DNA of 37,528 bases from the NCBI GenBank assembly GCA_031400775.1, contig JANNQN010000033.1, forward strand, positions 1-37,528. Direction: 5' to 3'. The translations under genes were made by a program, and so were the position numbers. This document shows, piece after piece, positions 15,716-22,731 of the stretch. Within the stretch, counting starts at the first letter, position 1. Each line of letters begins with the position of its first letter. Under the pieces are notes generated by a model. It saw only the letters and a list, made by a program, of their open reading frames with translations, was not told the origin of the DNA and searched no databases. The DNA comes from PALSA-1355 sp031400775. GTDB lineage: Bacteria > Planctomycetota > Planctomycetia > Pirellulales > PALSA-1355.

Positions 15716-16978
15716 TTACGCCTGGCCGGCCATCGCGGCGGCCAGGATCTTCGACGTGCTTTCGCGCATGATCCGCGGATCGACCGTCTTGCCTTCCAGC
15801 AGCGTTTTGCGCACGTCCTTGCCCGAGATGAACACCGGCTTTTCCTCTTTGTGGCTTTCCATCAGATCGACGCGGCCAATCGATTCGTAGTAGGCCGCGA
15901 AGCCGACTTTGACCGGCTGAATCTTGAGATCGCCGTTGAGTTTGCCGAAAATCTCCTGAGCGTCGAAATCGCCCCAGATGGCCGAGCCGTCATGGTACGG
16001 CGCATCGGCATGCTTGCGGCCGATGACGATGTCGGTGAAGCCATAGTTTTGCCGGTAGATGCCGTGCATGATGGCTTCCTTCGGGCCGCCGTAGAACATC
16101 TTGATGTCGAGGCCCAGCAGGATCACGCGATCGGGCACGGACTCCTTGCGCTGGCCCCACAAGTTGGGATCGCTGTCGCCTTCGCCGAGCGATCGCTTGT
16201 CGATCAGCGCCTCGTAGGTCTGCATGCGGACGTCGGCGTTGACGTCGTCCCCCTTGGTTTCGCCGATCAACGGATTGAGCGCGGCGCCGGCGTTGTGACC
16301 GGCCTTGAGCAGCGTCTCCAAGCCGTAGACCAAGGCGTATTCGTGCGCCCGGTGCAGCGGGTTGCGAGTTTGAAACGCCACGACCCGGTTCCAGCCCTTG
16401 GTGGCCAGCAGTTTGCGAACGTCGCGCGGCGAGAGCACGTATTTGCTGAATTTCCCCTGCTTGGGCTGCGGGAGGACACGAATCTTTCCGCCCAGTAGAT
16501 GCGTCTTGTCGGCGTCGCCCTTCAGCACCATGTCGGCGCCCGGATGGTCGACTCGGTCGGTCAGGTAGACGCTCTTGATGTAGCGCGGTTTGTCCCACTC
16601 GAAGACCTCGTCAAGCTCCAATGTGGCCACGATATCGCCGGCCGAGTTGGTCAAGGCCACGGTCTGGCCCGGCTTGAGCTTTGCGGCCAATTCGCTCGTC
16701 ACCGGCAAGGAAATGGGGATCGTCCAGGCATAAGCCTTGCCGCCATGCTCGATGACCGATTCGTCGAGCACGCGGTTGTAGGTTTTGCGGTTCATCGGAC
16801 CGGTGAGCGGGCTTAGCGCTCCATCGCCAAAGCGATACACGGTCGACAAGTCGGCGTCCGAGACAGGGACCTTCGTCAGCCTGGCGGCCGCAGCCTTGAA
16901 GGCGTCGAGCTCACCTGCGCCTACCGTGCAACAAACGGGTTCCGAAAGACCACCATGCGGAGCGATTAAGTCGGCCAT
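15716..16978 (-). CDS. sat: Sulfate adenylyltransferase (ATP sulfurylase, Sat type)
   Basis: 420 residues from the ATG at 16978, preferred over the upstream ATG at 17008 because AAGGA precedes it at a good distance. The PUA-like N-terminal domain runs to about 165. The catalytic domain carries QTRNPLHRAHEYAL (the QxRNPxHxxHE signature that binds ATP) and the second motif VIGRKHADAPYHDG. It makes APS and pyrophosphate from ATP and sulfate, the first step before the APS reductase encoded nearby. The family is monofunctional and no APS kinase domain is attached, consistent with an APS-reducing route that does not need PAPS. Its own promoter lies at 17033-17061. Confidence 0.92.
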   Translation of the reverse strand: MADLIAPHGGLSEPVCCTVGAGELDAFKAAAARLTKVPVSDADLSTVYRFGDGALSPLTGPMNRKTYNRVLDESVIEHGGKAYAWTIPISLPVTSELAAKLKPGQTVALTNSAGDIVATLELDEVFEWDKPRYIKSVYLTDRVDHPGADMVLKGDADKTHLLGGKIRVLPQPKQGKFSKYVLSPRDVRKLLATKGWNRVVAFQTRNPLHRAHEYALVYGLETLLKAGHNAGAALNPLIGETKGDDVNADVRMQTYEALIDKRSLGEGDSDPNLWGQRKESVPDRVILLGLDIKMFYGGPKEAIMHGIYRQNYGFTDIVIGRKHADAPYHDGSAIWGDFDAQEIFGKLNGDLKIQPVKVGFAAYYESIGRVDLMESHKEEKPVFISGKDVRKTLLEGKTVDPRIMRESTSKILAAAMAGQA

Positions 16979-17032
16979 TTCACGATCCTTCCAGCTTCTA
17001 AGCGTCAACGTTGGCTTGTGGGAAAGATAATG

Positions 17033-17061
17033 AGTATAGGGCGAGATATGCGGGGCGACAA
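17033..17061 (-). promoter_or_regulatory. Promoter of the ATP sulfurylase gene
   Basis: Read on the minus strand: TTGTCG (17061-17056), a 17-bp spacer, then TATACT (17038-17033), which matches five of six -10 positions. The start codon is about 48 nt below the expected transcription start. Confidence 0.55.
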
Positions 17062-17153
17062 GCGCTCCTGACGCCCTTCAGAGGGGCAACGCCGGTGTTG
17101 CGCACGGCGGCGTTACCGGAGTATTTCTCGCAACTCGTCGTGCGGTGGGCTGG

Positions 17154-17804
17154 TCAACTCTCGCGCGGGCGGATGGACAGCACCACGCTCTCGGAGTCGG
17201 TTCCCGGCAAGGGATAGCTGGCAAGCTTGCGCAGCTCGAAACGCTTGAGCAAGCCGGCTTCGCGAGCCTCGGTGCGCTCCTCGACCCAGGCTGGTCCCTT
17301 GATCACCAGCAAGCGGTCAAACGAGTCCCAGTGAGGCTCGACCCACCGCAGTAATTTGGAGAGTGGCGCGACCGCCCTGGCCACCAGCGTGTTGAAGTCG
17401 TGCGCCGCGAGCACTTGTTGCACCGGCCCATGATGCACCACGATCTTCAGGCCGATTTGCTCGACGATCGCCGCCACGGCTTTGGCCTTCTTGGCGACCG
17501 AATCGCACAGCGCCACTTTCAAATCGGGCCGCACGATCGCCAACACGACGCCGGGCACGCCACCACCGGTGCCCACGTCGAGCACCGCATCGCCCGAGTC
17601 GAGAAAGGGCTCCAGTGCCATGCTATCCACCACATCCCGCGCCACGAATTTTTCGTAGTCGGTGTGCCGCGTCAGGTTGATCTTTTCGTTCAAATCCCAC
17701 AGCGCGCGGCAGTACCGATCGAGCCCGTCGACCTGGTCGTCGGCCAGTTCCAGGTGATGGCGCGCTAGCGCCTTTGGCAAGGTATCGGCGGAGGTTTGAT
17801 CCAA
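17154..17804 (-). CDS. rsmG: 16S rRNA (guanine(527)-N7)-methyltransferase RsmG
   Basis: 216 residues from the TTG at 17804, which has AGGA about 7 nt upstream and gives the usual family length. The open frame extends to 18002, but the extra 66 residues look random and there is no ATG between. The family signature is present: YCRALWDLNEKINLTRHTDYEKFVARDVVDS, the SAM-binding loop VLDVGTGGGVPGVVLAI, then FNTLVARAVAPLSKLL and a conserved KG in LLVIKGPAW. It methylates G527 in the 530 loop of 16S rRNA; loss gives low-level streptomycin resistance in other bacteria. It appears to be a single gene. Confidence 0.9.
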   Translation of the reverse strand: MDQTSADTLPKALARHHLELADDQVDGLDRYCRALWDLNEKINLTRHTDYEKFVARDVVDSMALEPFLDSGDAVLDVGTGGGVPGVVLAIVRPDLKVALCDSVAKKAKAVAAIVEQIGLKIVVHHGPVQQVLAAHDFNTLVARAVAPLSKLLRWVEPHWDSFDRLLVIKGPAWVEERTEAREAGLLKRFELRKLASYPLPGTDSESVVLSIRPRES

Positions 17805-17935
17805 GGCGGTTCCTGCGGCGCTAGTGTTTCGAGCTCGAAGCAATCGCTCGATTGTTCCCCGGATGGTTCGCGCCGGCAACCCGCAATGTCGCGAACCGGC
17901 AGAATGCAGGTGGACGAGGTGATTTATCGCAGCCG

Positions 17936-18337
17936 CTAAACGTAGGCCGGCGTGGGCGGATACGTGCCGATCTCCACGTGGTGGCCGTCCGGATCGCGAC
18001 AAAAGATTTGCGTGATGCCGCGGTCGGCGATGACATTCTTGCGGTAGGGCACGCCGTGCTCATTTAGCAATCGCTCGACCACGTCCATGTCGTCGCAGTG
18101 AAGGGCCAGGTGATCGTGTCGGGTTTGGATTTCGCCCACCGGACCGGTGGCCGCTTCGTTGTAAATCAGGTGGATCATGATGCCGTAATTGAACAGCCAG
18201 GCGCCCGGAAAGTCGAAATTGGGTCGGGTAACTTCGCGGAAGCCCAGCACATCGCGATAGAAGGCCCGGCTTTCGTCGACCCGCGTCGTCATTCGACCCA
18301 AATGATTGACCGATTTGATCGGCAGCGGCTGTGGCAT
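17936..18337 (-). CDS. VOC superfamily (glyoxalase/dioxygenase fold) protein
   Basis: 133 residues from the ATG at 18337. It has the two beta-alpha-beta-beta-beta modules of the vicinal oxygen chelate fold: VNHLGRMTTRVDESRAFYRDVLGF and HDHLALHCDDMDVVERLLNEHGV. Likely metal ligands are His12, a histidine of HDHLALH and the glutamate in DGHHVEIGTYPP. Such proteins include glyoxalase I, fosfomycin resistance enzymes and ring-cleaving dioxygenases; sequence alone does not say which. The frame is open to 18553 but the added residues are proline- and cysteine-rich and look non-coding. It lies 131 bp upstream of rsmG on the same strand. Confidence 0.85.
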   Translation of the reverse strand: MPQPLPIKSVNHLGRMTTRVDESRAFYRDVLGFREVTRPNFDFPGAWLFNYGIMIHLIYNEAATGPVGEIQTRHDHLALHCDDMDVVERLLNEHGVPYRKNVIADRGITQIFCRDPDGHHVEIGTYPPTPAYV

Positions 18338-18668
18338 GTTCTTCTGCACCGTGCTGGCGGACGACTTGAAAAACCTGGGACGAGGACGCATCGAGTCTGG
18401 TGGAACGCCCAGCAGGCCGCCGGGGCACCAATCTGCGCAATCCAGGCTTGCCAATATAGCCAGAGTTGCCCCTCCAAGACAGCAACCGGGCACGAAAAGC
18501 GCGGAAGCTGGCGAGTCTGCGGGCGTAGCGCCAAGACGGGGCGAATTCTCCAATTTTCTCGATTCTAGCGGTTGTGCCGGCCGATACCAGTTTCAGGGGC
18601 GTGCCAGGTCCGCGCGTTTTCGTGGTGTCGGCAAATGCTCCAGAGACACGTTCACAGGGGGGGGCACG
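18338..18668. other. Intergenic region between divergent VOC and cysteine-rich protein genes
   Basis: 331 bp with open frames on both strands but no coding signal I trust. No promoter with both boxes stands out. A run of nine G at about 18656-18664 lies just before the plus-strand ATG at 18669 and probably acts as its ribosome binding site. Confidence 0.4.
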
Positions 18669-19157
18669 ATGTCGTCGCGCTATGGCTATCTGGCGTTGTT
18701 GAGTCTCGGGCTGGCTTGCCAGTTGGGCTGCTGCGGCTGGAACTGGGGCCCGGCGGGGTCACCCTGCGAACGGACCTGGTGCGGTTCGCAATGCGGATGT
18801 CGCGTGTGGAGCGAGTGGTTCAGCTTCCCGCCGATGTGCCGCGACAATTGCAGTTGCTGTGCGGACTTCACGGCCTCGAACAACCCCTACGTGCTCAACG
18901 GCCCGAGCGAAGCTCGTTTCGGACCGATCTACGACGATGGCGGTCCGCGGGCGTCCGCTCGCGTGTACGAGCAGAACCGCGGGTCGATGCAGCCGACGCC
19001 CGCCATGCGGCCGGAACCAGAAGCGGTGCCGACGGGCGAGCCGATGACGAAGCGGCGCAGCAACCAGTCTGACCGCAACGCCCAGCTTGGGCCCCCGATT
19101 GATTCGCAGCGGTCTTCCCGTAAACTTGGAAGGCCGCCGTACCGCTATGCCAGATAG
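18669..19157 (+). CDS. Cysteine-rich exported protein, hypothetical
   Basis: 162 residues. The N-terminus MSSRYGYLALLSLGLAC is a short signal peptide, possibly a lipoprotein signal with Cys17 or Cys21 as the first mature residue, although neither fits the lipobox perfectly. All 11 cysteines lie between residues 17 and 64 (17, 21, 22, 33, 38, 42, 44, 57, 61, 63, 64) and none after. The remaining hundred residues are hydrophilic, rich in Pro, Arg and Ser, and probably disordered. I do not recognise the family. Short Cys-rich secreted proteins are common in Planctomycetes. The ATG follows a G-rich ribosome binding site and the next gene starts 49 bp downstream. Confidence 0.65.
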   Translation: MSSRYGYLALLSLGLACQLGCCGWNWGPAGSPCERTWCGSQCGCRVWSEWFSFPPMCRDNCSCCADFTASNNPYVLNGPSEARFGPIYDDGGPRASARVYEQNRGSMQPTPAMRPEPEAVPTGEPMTKRRSNQSDRNAQLGPPIDSQRSSRKLGRPPYRYAR

Positions 19158-19206
19158 GCTGGCATGCGTGTCAGCGCGGCCCGGCATAGCTCGATATTGA
19201 GACGGT

Positions 19207-20898
19207 ATGGCCACCAGCGGCGCCCGCGCATTCTTGCAGATGTTGGCCGAAGCGGGCGTGCGCTACATTTTTGGCAATCCGGGCACGACCGAATTGCCAT
19301 TGAACGACGCGCTGGTGGACGAGCCGCGTCTGCGCTATATCCTCGGCCTGCAAGAAGTTCCCGTGATGGCCATGGCCGACGGCTATGCAATGGCCTCGCG
19401 CTCGCTGGGCGTGGTCAACCTGCACGTCAGTTGCGGCTTGGGCAATGCGATGGGCATGCTCTACAACGCCTTTCGCGAGGGCACGCCGCTGTTGGTCACC
19501 GCCGGCCAGCAAGACCGCCGGCTGAAGTTTTCCGAGCCGATTCTTTTCGGCGAGATGGTGGCCGTCGCCCGCCCTTGGACAAAATGGGCCGTCGAAGTCG
19601 AGCGGCTGGAAGACTTGCCCCATGCGCTGCGCCGAGCGATGCAGCTAGCGCTTACTCCACCCACGGGACCAGTATTCTTGTCGCTGCCGGTCGACTTGCA
19701 GATGGATGAAGCCGAGTTGGATCTGCGGCCGGCCATGCCGCTTTCGCACCGCGTGCGGCCACCGCAAGATGCACTGCGCCGCGCCGCGGCGATTCTTTGC
19801 GAGGCCAAGAATCCGGCGATCCTGGTTGGCAGCCGCGTAACCGAGTCCGACGCCGTGGCCGAACTGGTGTCGGTGGCGGAGCAATTGGGCGCGCCGGTTT
19901 TCTCAGAGCCCCCGCACGCGCACGGTCGCTTGAGCTTTCCCGCCGATCATCCGCTGTACGGGCAGACCATTCCGCTTTGGGCACCCGAGATTGCCAGGCG
20001 ACTGGCCGAGTTCGACGTGCTCTTGGTGGCTGGTATGGATTTATTGCGCGAGTATGTCTATCACGGCCCGCAGCCCGCCATTCCGCGCGCGCTGCGGTTG
20101 ATTCACGTAGACGAAAGCCCGTATCAAATCGGCAAGAATTATCCGGTCGACGTGGGCGTGTTGGGCGATTCGAAGGCAGCCCTCGGTGAGCTCTCGACCT
20201 TGTTGGCCGCTCAAATGTCGCCAGCCCAGCGTGAGCGGGCGGCCAGTCGGGGCGCGGCGCGCGGACGACTGCACGCCGAGCTGCAAACCAAACTGCGGCG
20301 GCAAATCGTCGCCAAACGCGACGTGCGGCCGATGCCCGGCGGCGTGCTGATGGAGAGCTTGTCGCACGTGCTACCTGCCGACGTGGCGGTGATTGAAGAA
20401 GCGGTGACGACCACCAACACCCTTTTCGAGCGTTTGGGCGCGCTAAAAAACACCAGTGGTTATTTCGGTCATCGCGGCTGGGCGCTGGGCTGGGGGCTGG
20501 GGTGCTCGCTGGGTGTCAAGCTGGCGTGGCCCGAGCGGCCGGTGCTGGCCCTGGTGGGTGAGGGCGCGGCGATGTATGGAATTCAAGCCTTGTGGTCCGC
20601 GGCGCACCACGAGCTGAACGTCACGATCGTGATCTGCAACAACGCTCAGTATCAAATTCTCAAGGCCGGCGCGGGGGGCTTCGGCTTGCCGGCGGCAAAG
20701 GCCGGAAAGTTCGTGGGCATGGACCTCAACACGCCCGAGATCGACATGGTCGGTCTCGCGCAATCGTTGGGCGTACACGCCGAACGCGTTGACGATCCGG
20801 ATTTGTTGGCCCAGAGAGTTCGCGAGTCGCTCGCGGCCAACGATCGCCCTCGGCTGTTCGACGTGCCAATCGAACGAACGCTCGCCGGGCCTGGCTAA
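19207..20898 (+). CDS. Thiamine diphosphate-dependent enzyme, benzoylformate decarboxylase-like
   Basis: 563 residues, full length for the family. The N-terminal Pyr domain has VRYIFGNPGTTELPLNDALV, the activating glutamate Glu50 in LGLQE and His73 in NLHVSCGLGNAMG. These correspond to the catalytic Ser/Thr-region, Glu47 and His70 of benzoylformate decarboxylase. The central domain is about 190-340. The PP domain has the ThDP/Mg motif starting G451-E-G and ending N478-N479. The closest family is benzoylformate decarboxylase and related 2-oxo acid decarboxylases; the Thr in place of the catalytic Ser makes the substrate uncertain. No aromatic pathway genes are nearby. The gene converges with the NarL-type regulator, 44 bp apart. 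Confidence 0.82.
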   Translation: MATSGARAFLQMLAEAGVRYIFGNPGTTELPLNDALVDEPRLRYILGLQEVPVMAMADGYAMASRSLGVVNLHVSCGLGNAMGMLYNAFREGTPLLVTAGQQDRRLKFSEPILFGEMVAVARPWTKWAVEVERLEDLPHALRRAMQLALTPPTGPVFLSLPVDLQMDEAELDLRPAMPLSHRVRPPQDALRRAAAILCEAKNPAILVGSRVTESDAVAELVSVAEQLGAPVFSEPPHAHGRLSFPADHPLYGQTIPLWAPEIARRLAEFDVLLVAGMDLLREYVYHGPQPAIPRALRLIHVDESPYQIGKNYPVDVGVLGDSKAALGELSTLLAAQMSPAQRERAASRGAARGRLHAELQTKLRRQIVAKRDVRPMPGGVLMESLSHVLPADVAVIEEAVTTTNTLFERLGALKNTSGYFGHRGWALGWGLGCSLGVKLAWPERPVLALVGEGAAMYGIQALWSAAHHELNVTIVICNNAQYQILKAGAGGFGLPAAKAGKFVGMDLNTPEIDMVGLAQSLGVHAERVDDPDLLAQRVRESLAANDRPRLFDVPIERTLAGPG

Positions 20899-20942
20899 TC
20901 ACCTATTCGAGACAGGAAGTGCGACAGCTTGCGGCGCGGCTG

Positions 20943-21638
20943 TTACGACGCTTGCGACTGGGCCGGAAGCCGGCCGCCGTTGACAATTCCGGCCCGCACC
21001 GCCAGGTGTACCAACTCGACCGTTTTGTGAACGTTTAGCTTCTTCATCAGCCGCGATTTGTGATTGCCGACCGTGCTTGCGCCGATGCCCAGAGTCTTGG
21101 CACACTGCTTGACCGAGCTGCCCTGGGCGAGATTTATCAGCACGTCGGTCTCTCTTGGCGTCAGGCACGCCAGGGGATGCTCGCCATTTGCGGCGGGCAA
21201 ACGCACGCCTTCGGCCGACATCACCAGTCGCCGCGCGATCTCGGGCGCAAAGACACGATCGCCGCGCGCGGCCTGTCGCAGCGCGGCGTCGATCTGCCCG
21301 AAAGGCTGCTGCTTGGTTAAATATCCGGAGGCGCCGATGCGAAGCGCTTCGCGCACGTTCGCGTCGACCGGAGAGTCGTCCAACAAAATCAAGATCGTGC
21401 CGGGACAGCGCTCCAGGATCGATTTAGCGCCGGCAAAGAACTCCGGGTCGGGAAGAATATCCATCAGTACCAGGCACGGGCGCATTTCTTCGGCGCAGCG
21501 CACGGCCTCGTCCACCTCACCGGCCGTGCCGACGATCTCCATGCCTTCGCTGGCTTGGATTAACTCGGCGATTGCCGTGCGCACCAATGCCTGGTCGTCG
21601 ACCAACTCCACGCGTAACACACCCAGACAGGCGTCCAT
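20943..21638 (-). CDS. NarL/FixJ-family response regulator (REC plus LuxR-type HTH)
   Basis: 231 residues from the ATG at 21638, which has AAGGA 7 nt upstream; the frame opens earlier at 21725. The receiver domain (about 8-125) has the acidic pair Asp14-Asp15, phosphorylation site Asp60 (CLVLMDILPD) and Lys109 (GYLTK). The usual Thr/Ser switch residue is not evident in ILILLDDSP. The C-terminal LuxR-type HTH is LTPRETDVLINLAQGSSVKQCAK then IGASTVGNHKSRLMKKLNV. It should bind DNA as a dimer after phosphorylation. The kinase partner may be either of the two encoded upstream on the same strand. Upstream lies a terminator-ended non-coding unit. Confidence 0.88.
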   Translation of the reverse strand: MDACLGVLRVELVDDQALVRTAIAELIQASEGMEIVGTAGEVDEAVRCAEEMRPCLVLMDILPDPEFFAGAKSILERCPGTILILLDDSPVDANVREALRIGASGYLTKQQPFGQIDAALRQAARGDRVFAPEIARRLVMSAEGVRLPAANGEHPLACLTPRETDVLINLAQGSSVKQCAKTLGIGASTVGNHKSRLMKKLNVHKTVELVHLAVRAGIVNGGRLPAQSQAS

Positions 21639-21770
21639 TGCACGGTCCTTGAGCCGCGAGAACTTGAAACCTGGGAGCTGCCGTTCGTCCAGTTTCTTCT
21701 CTGTCCGTTTGCCTGTTCCGGGCAATCGAAGCGCTGACCGTCACGATGTGATTCTCAGACCAATTCAACG

Positions 21771-21823
21771 AAAAAAGGCACCCTCGAACGGTTCTCAAAA
21801 AACGAGAACCATTCGACGGTGCC
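21771..21823 (-). terminator. Intrinsic terminator with a 20-bp stem
   Basis: Arms at 21777-21796 and 21804-21823 pair over 20 positions with two mismatches, around a 7-nt loop (21797-21803). On the minus strand the stem is followed at once by six T (21776-21771), a textbook Rho-independent terminator. There is no T tract on the plus-strand side. It lies 133 bp before the NarL-type gene. Confidence 0.8.
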
Positions 21824-21914
21824 TTCGACTTGCGGGCCTTGTGTCCCGCACGGCAAGGCGGCCTACCCCAATCGAGCAACACCTTGTTGCGTCAACCGGG
21901 CAGGCCCGTTGTCA
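21771..21914 (-). ncRNA. Candidate small RNA or attenuated leader upstream of the NarL-type gene
   Basis: On the minus strand a near-consensus promoter (21949-21921) should start transcription near 21914, and the intrinsic terminator ends it at about 21771, giving an RNA of about 145 nt. No open frame with a start codon fits. The sequence is rich in stems. CGGGCCT/AGGCCCG (21908-21902 with 21839-21833) would close a domain containing the tight hairpin GCAACA-AGG-TGTTGC. An alternative stem TGCGGG/CCCGCA shares bases with the closing stem, so two folds compete. I do not recognise it as 6S, SRP RNA, tmRNA, RNase P or a known riboswitch. It may be a free small RNA or a leader whose terminator controls the NarL gene. 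Confidence 0.6.
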
Positions 21915-21920
21915 GGTGGG

Positions 21921-21949
21921 TTTATAGCGAAGCTGTTGCCGCTAGTCAA
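21921..21949 (-). promoter_or_regulatory. Strong sigma-70 promoter of the non-coding unit
   Basis: Read on the minus strand: TTGACT (21949-21944), a spacer of exactly 17 bp, TATAAA (21926-21921). Each box matches five of six consensus positions, making this one of the two best promoter matches I found in the window (with the APS reductase promoter). It lies 54 bp after the stop codon of the receiver gene and points towards the NarL gene. Confidence 0.75.
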
Positions 21950-22002
21950 TGTCGATCCCGCGGGTCGTGGGTCGTGGCCGCATTGCACCCATCAACAATC
22001 CG

Positions 22003-22731
22003 CTAGGCATTTAGCAAAGTTTCCAGGCGTTTACGCAGATTTCCGAGTTCCTTGGACTTAAACGCTCCCCGGGTGCGCTCCAAAGTGCTCACGGCGTCGC
22101 GCAGCGCTTCTCGCATATCGGCAGAGATTGCCGGCGCCCAATGCTTCAGCTCCAGTTCGGCGTCTCCTTGTGTCGGCGCGATCAAGCGGTGCAAATCGGA
22201 GATCCCTTCCACGATGTTGCGTAGCGTAACGCCGACGAGTGCTTGCAGCGACGCGGCATGGCCGGCTCGCGGACGTTGGTTCAGGTCGGCTTCGATGTGC
22301 AGCAGTCCTTCGCGGTACTGGTGCAGTCGTTTCAGCTCGTCGCGCACCAGGTGCTGGACGTTGGATCGCTGCACGACCGAGCGCACCTTGGCGAGCAGTT
22401 CTTGAAAGTCGAACGGCTTCACCAGGTAGGCCACGACCGGCAGCTCGACCGATTGAATCGCCGAGGCGATCGAAGGATGGCCGGTCACGAGAATCACGCT
22501 CACGGTATCGCTGAGCCGCGAAAGCTGCCGGACAAATTCCAGATCCGCGTTGCCGGGCATCTTGATGTCGGCAATCACCAGGTCGTAGGGCCGAAGCGCC
22601 AGCATTTCCAGTGCCGTGGCGACGTCGGGCGCGCCGTCGCACTCGAAGTCTGCGCGGCACAACAAGGCGACCGTGGAGCACAGAAACGTTTCCTCGTCGT
22701 CGACGAACAAGATCCGGAATCCCTCAGCCAT
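22003..22731 (-). CDS. Response regulator with receiver domain and uncharacterised C-terminal helical region
   Basis: 242 residues. The receiver domain (1-122) has Asp11-Asp12, phosphorylation site Asp55 (DLVIADIKMPG), Thr83 and Lys105 (YLVKPFDF). After it comes a region of about 120 residues predicted helical by eye (LVRDELKRLHQYREGLLHIEADLNQRP to LGNLRKRLETLLNA). It does not match a DNA-binding, GGDEF, EAL or HD-GYP output domain that I know. The gene overlaps the 3' end of the six-PAS kinase by 8 nt (22724-22731), so they are cotranslated and almost certainly partners. The C-terminal region may bind a protein partner or be a small output domain without a name. Confidence 0.87.
   Translation of the reverse strand: MAEGFRILFVDDEETFLCSTVALLCRADFECDGAPDVATALEMLALRPYDLVIADIKMPGNADLEFVRQLSRLSDTVSVILVTGHPSIASAIQSVELPVVAYLVKPFDFQELLAKVRSVVQRSNVQHLVRDELKRLHQYREGLLHIEADLNQRPRAGHAASLQALVGVTLRNIVEGISDLHRLIAPTQGDAELELKHWAPAISADMREALRDAVSTLERTRGAFKSKELGNLRKRLETLLNA

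Noticed and set aside
21771..21914. 6S RNA, SRP RNA or tRNA identity for the non-coding unit
   Set aside because: No SRP GGAAG-type core, no tRNA T-loop or CCA-stem layout, and I could not fit the 6S closing stem and central bubble with confidence.
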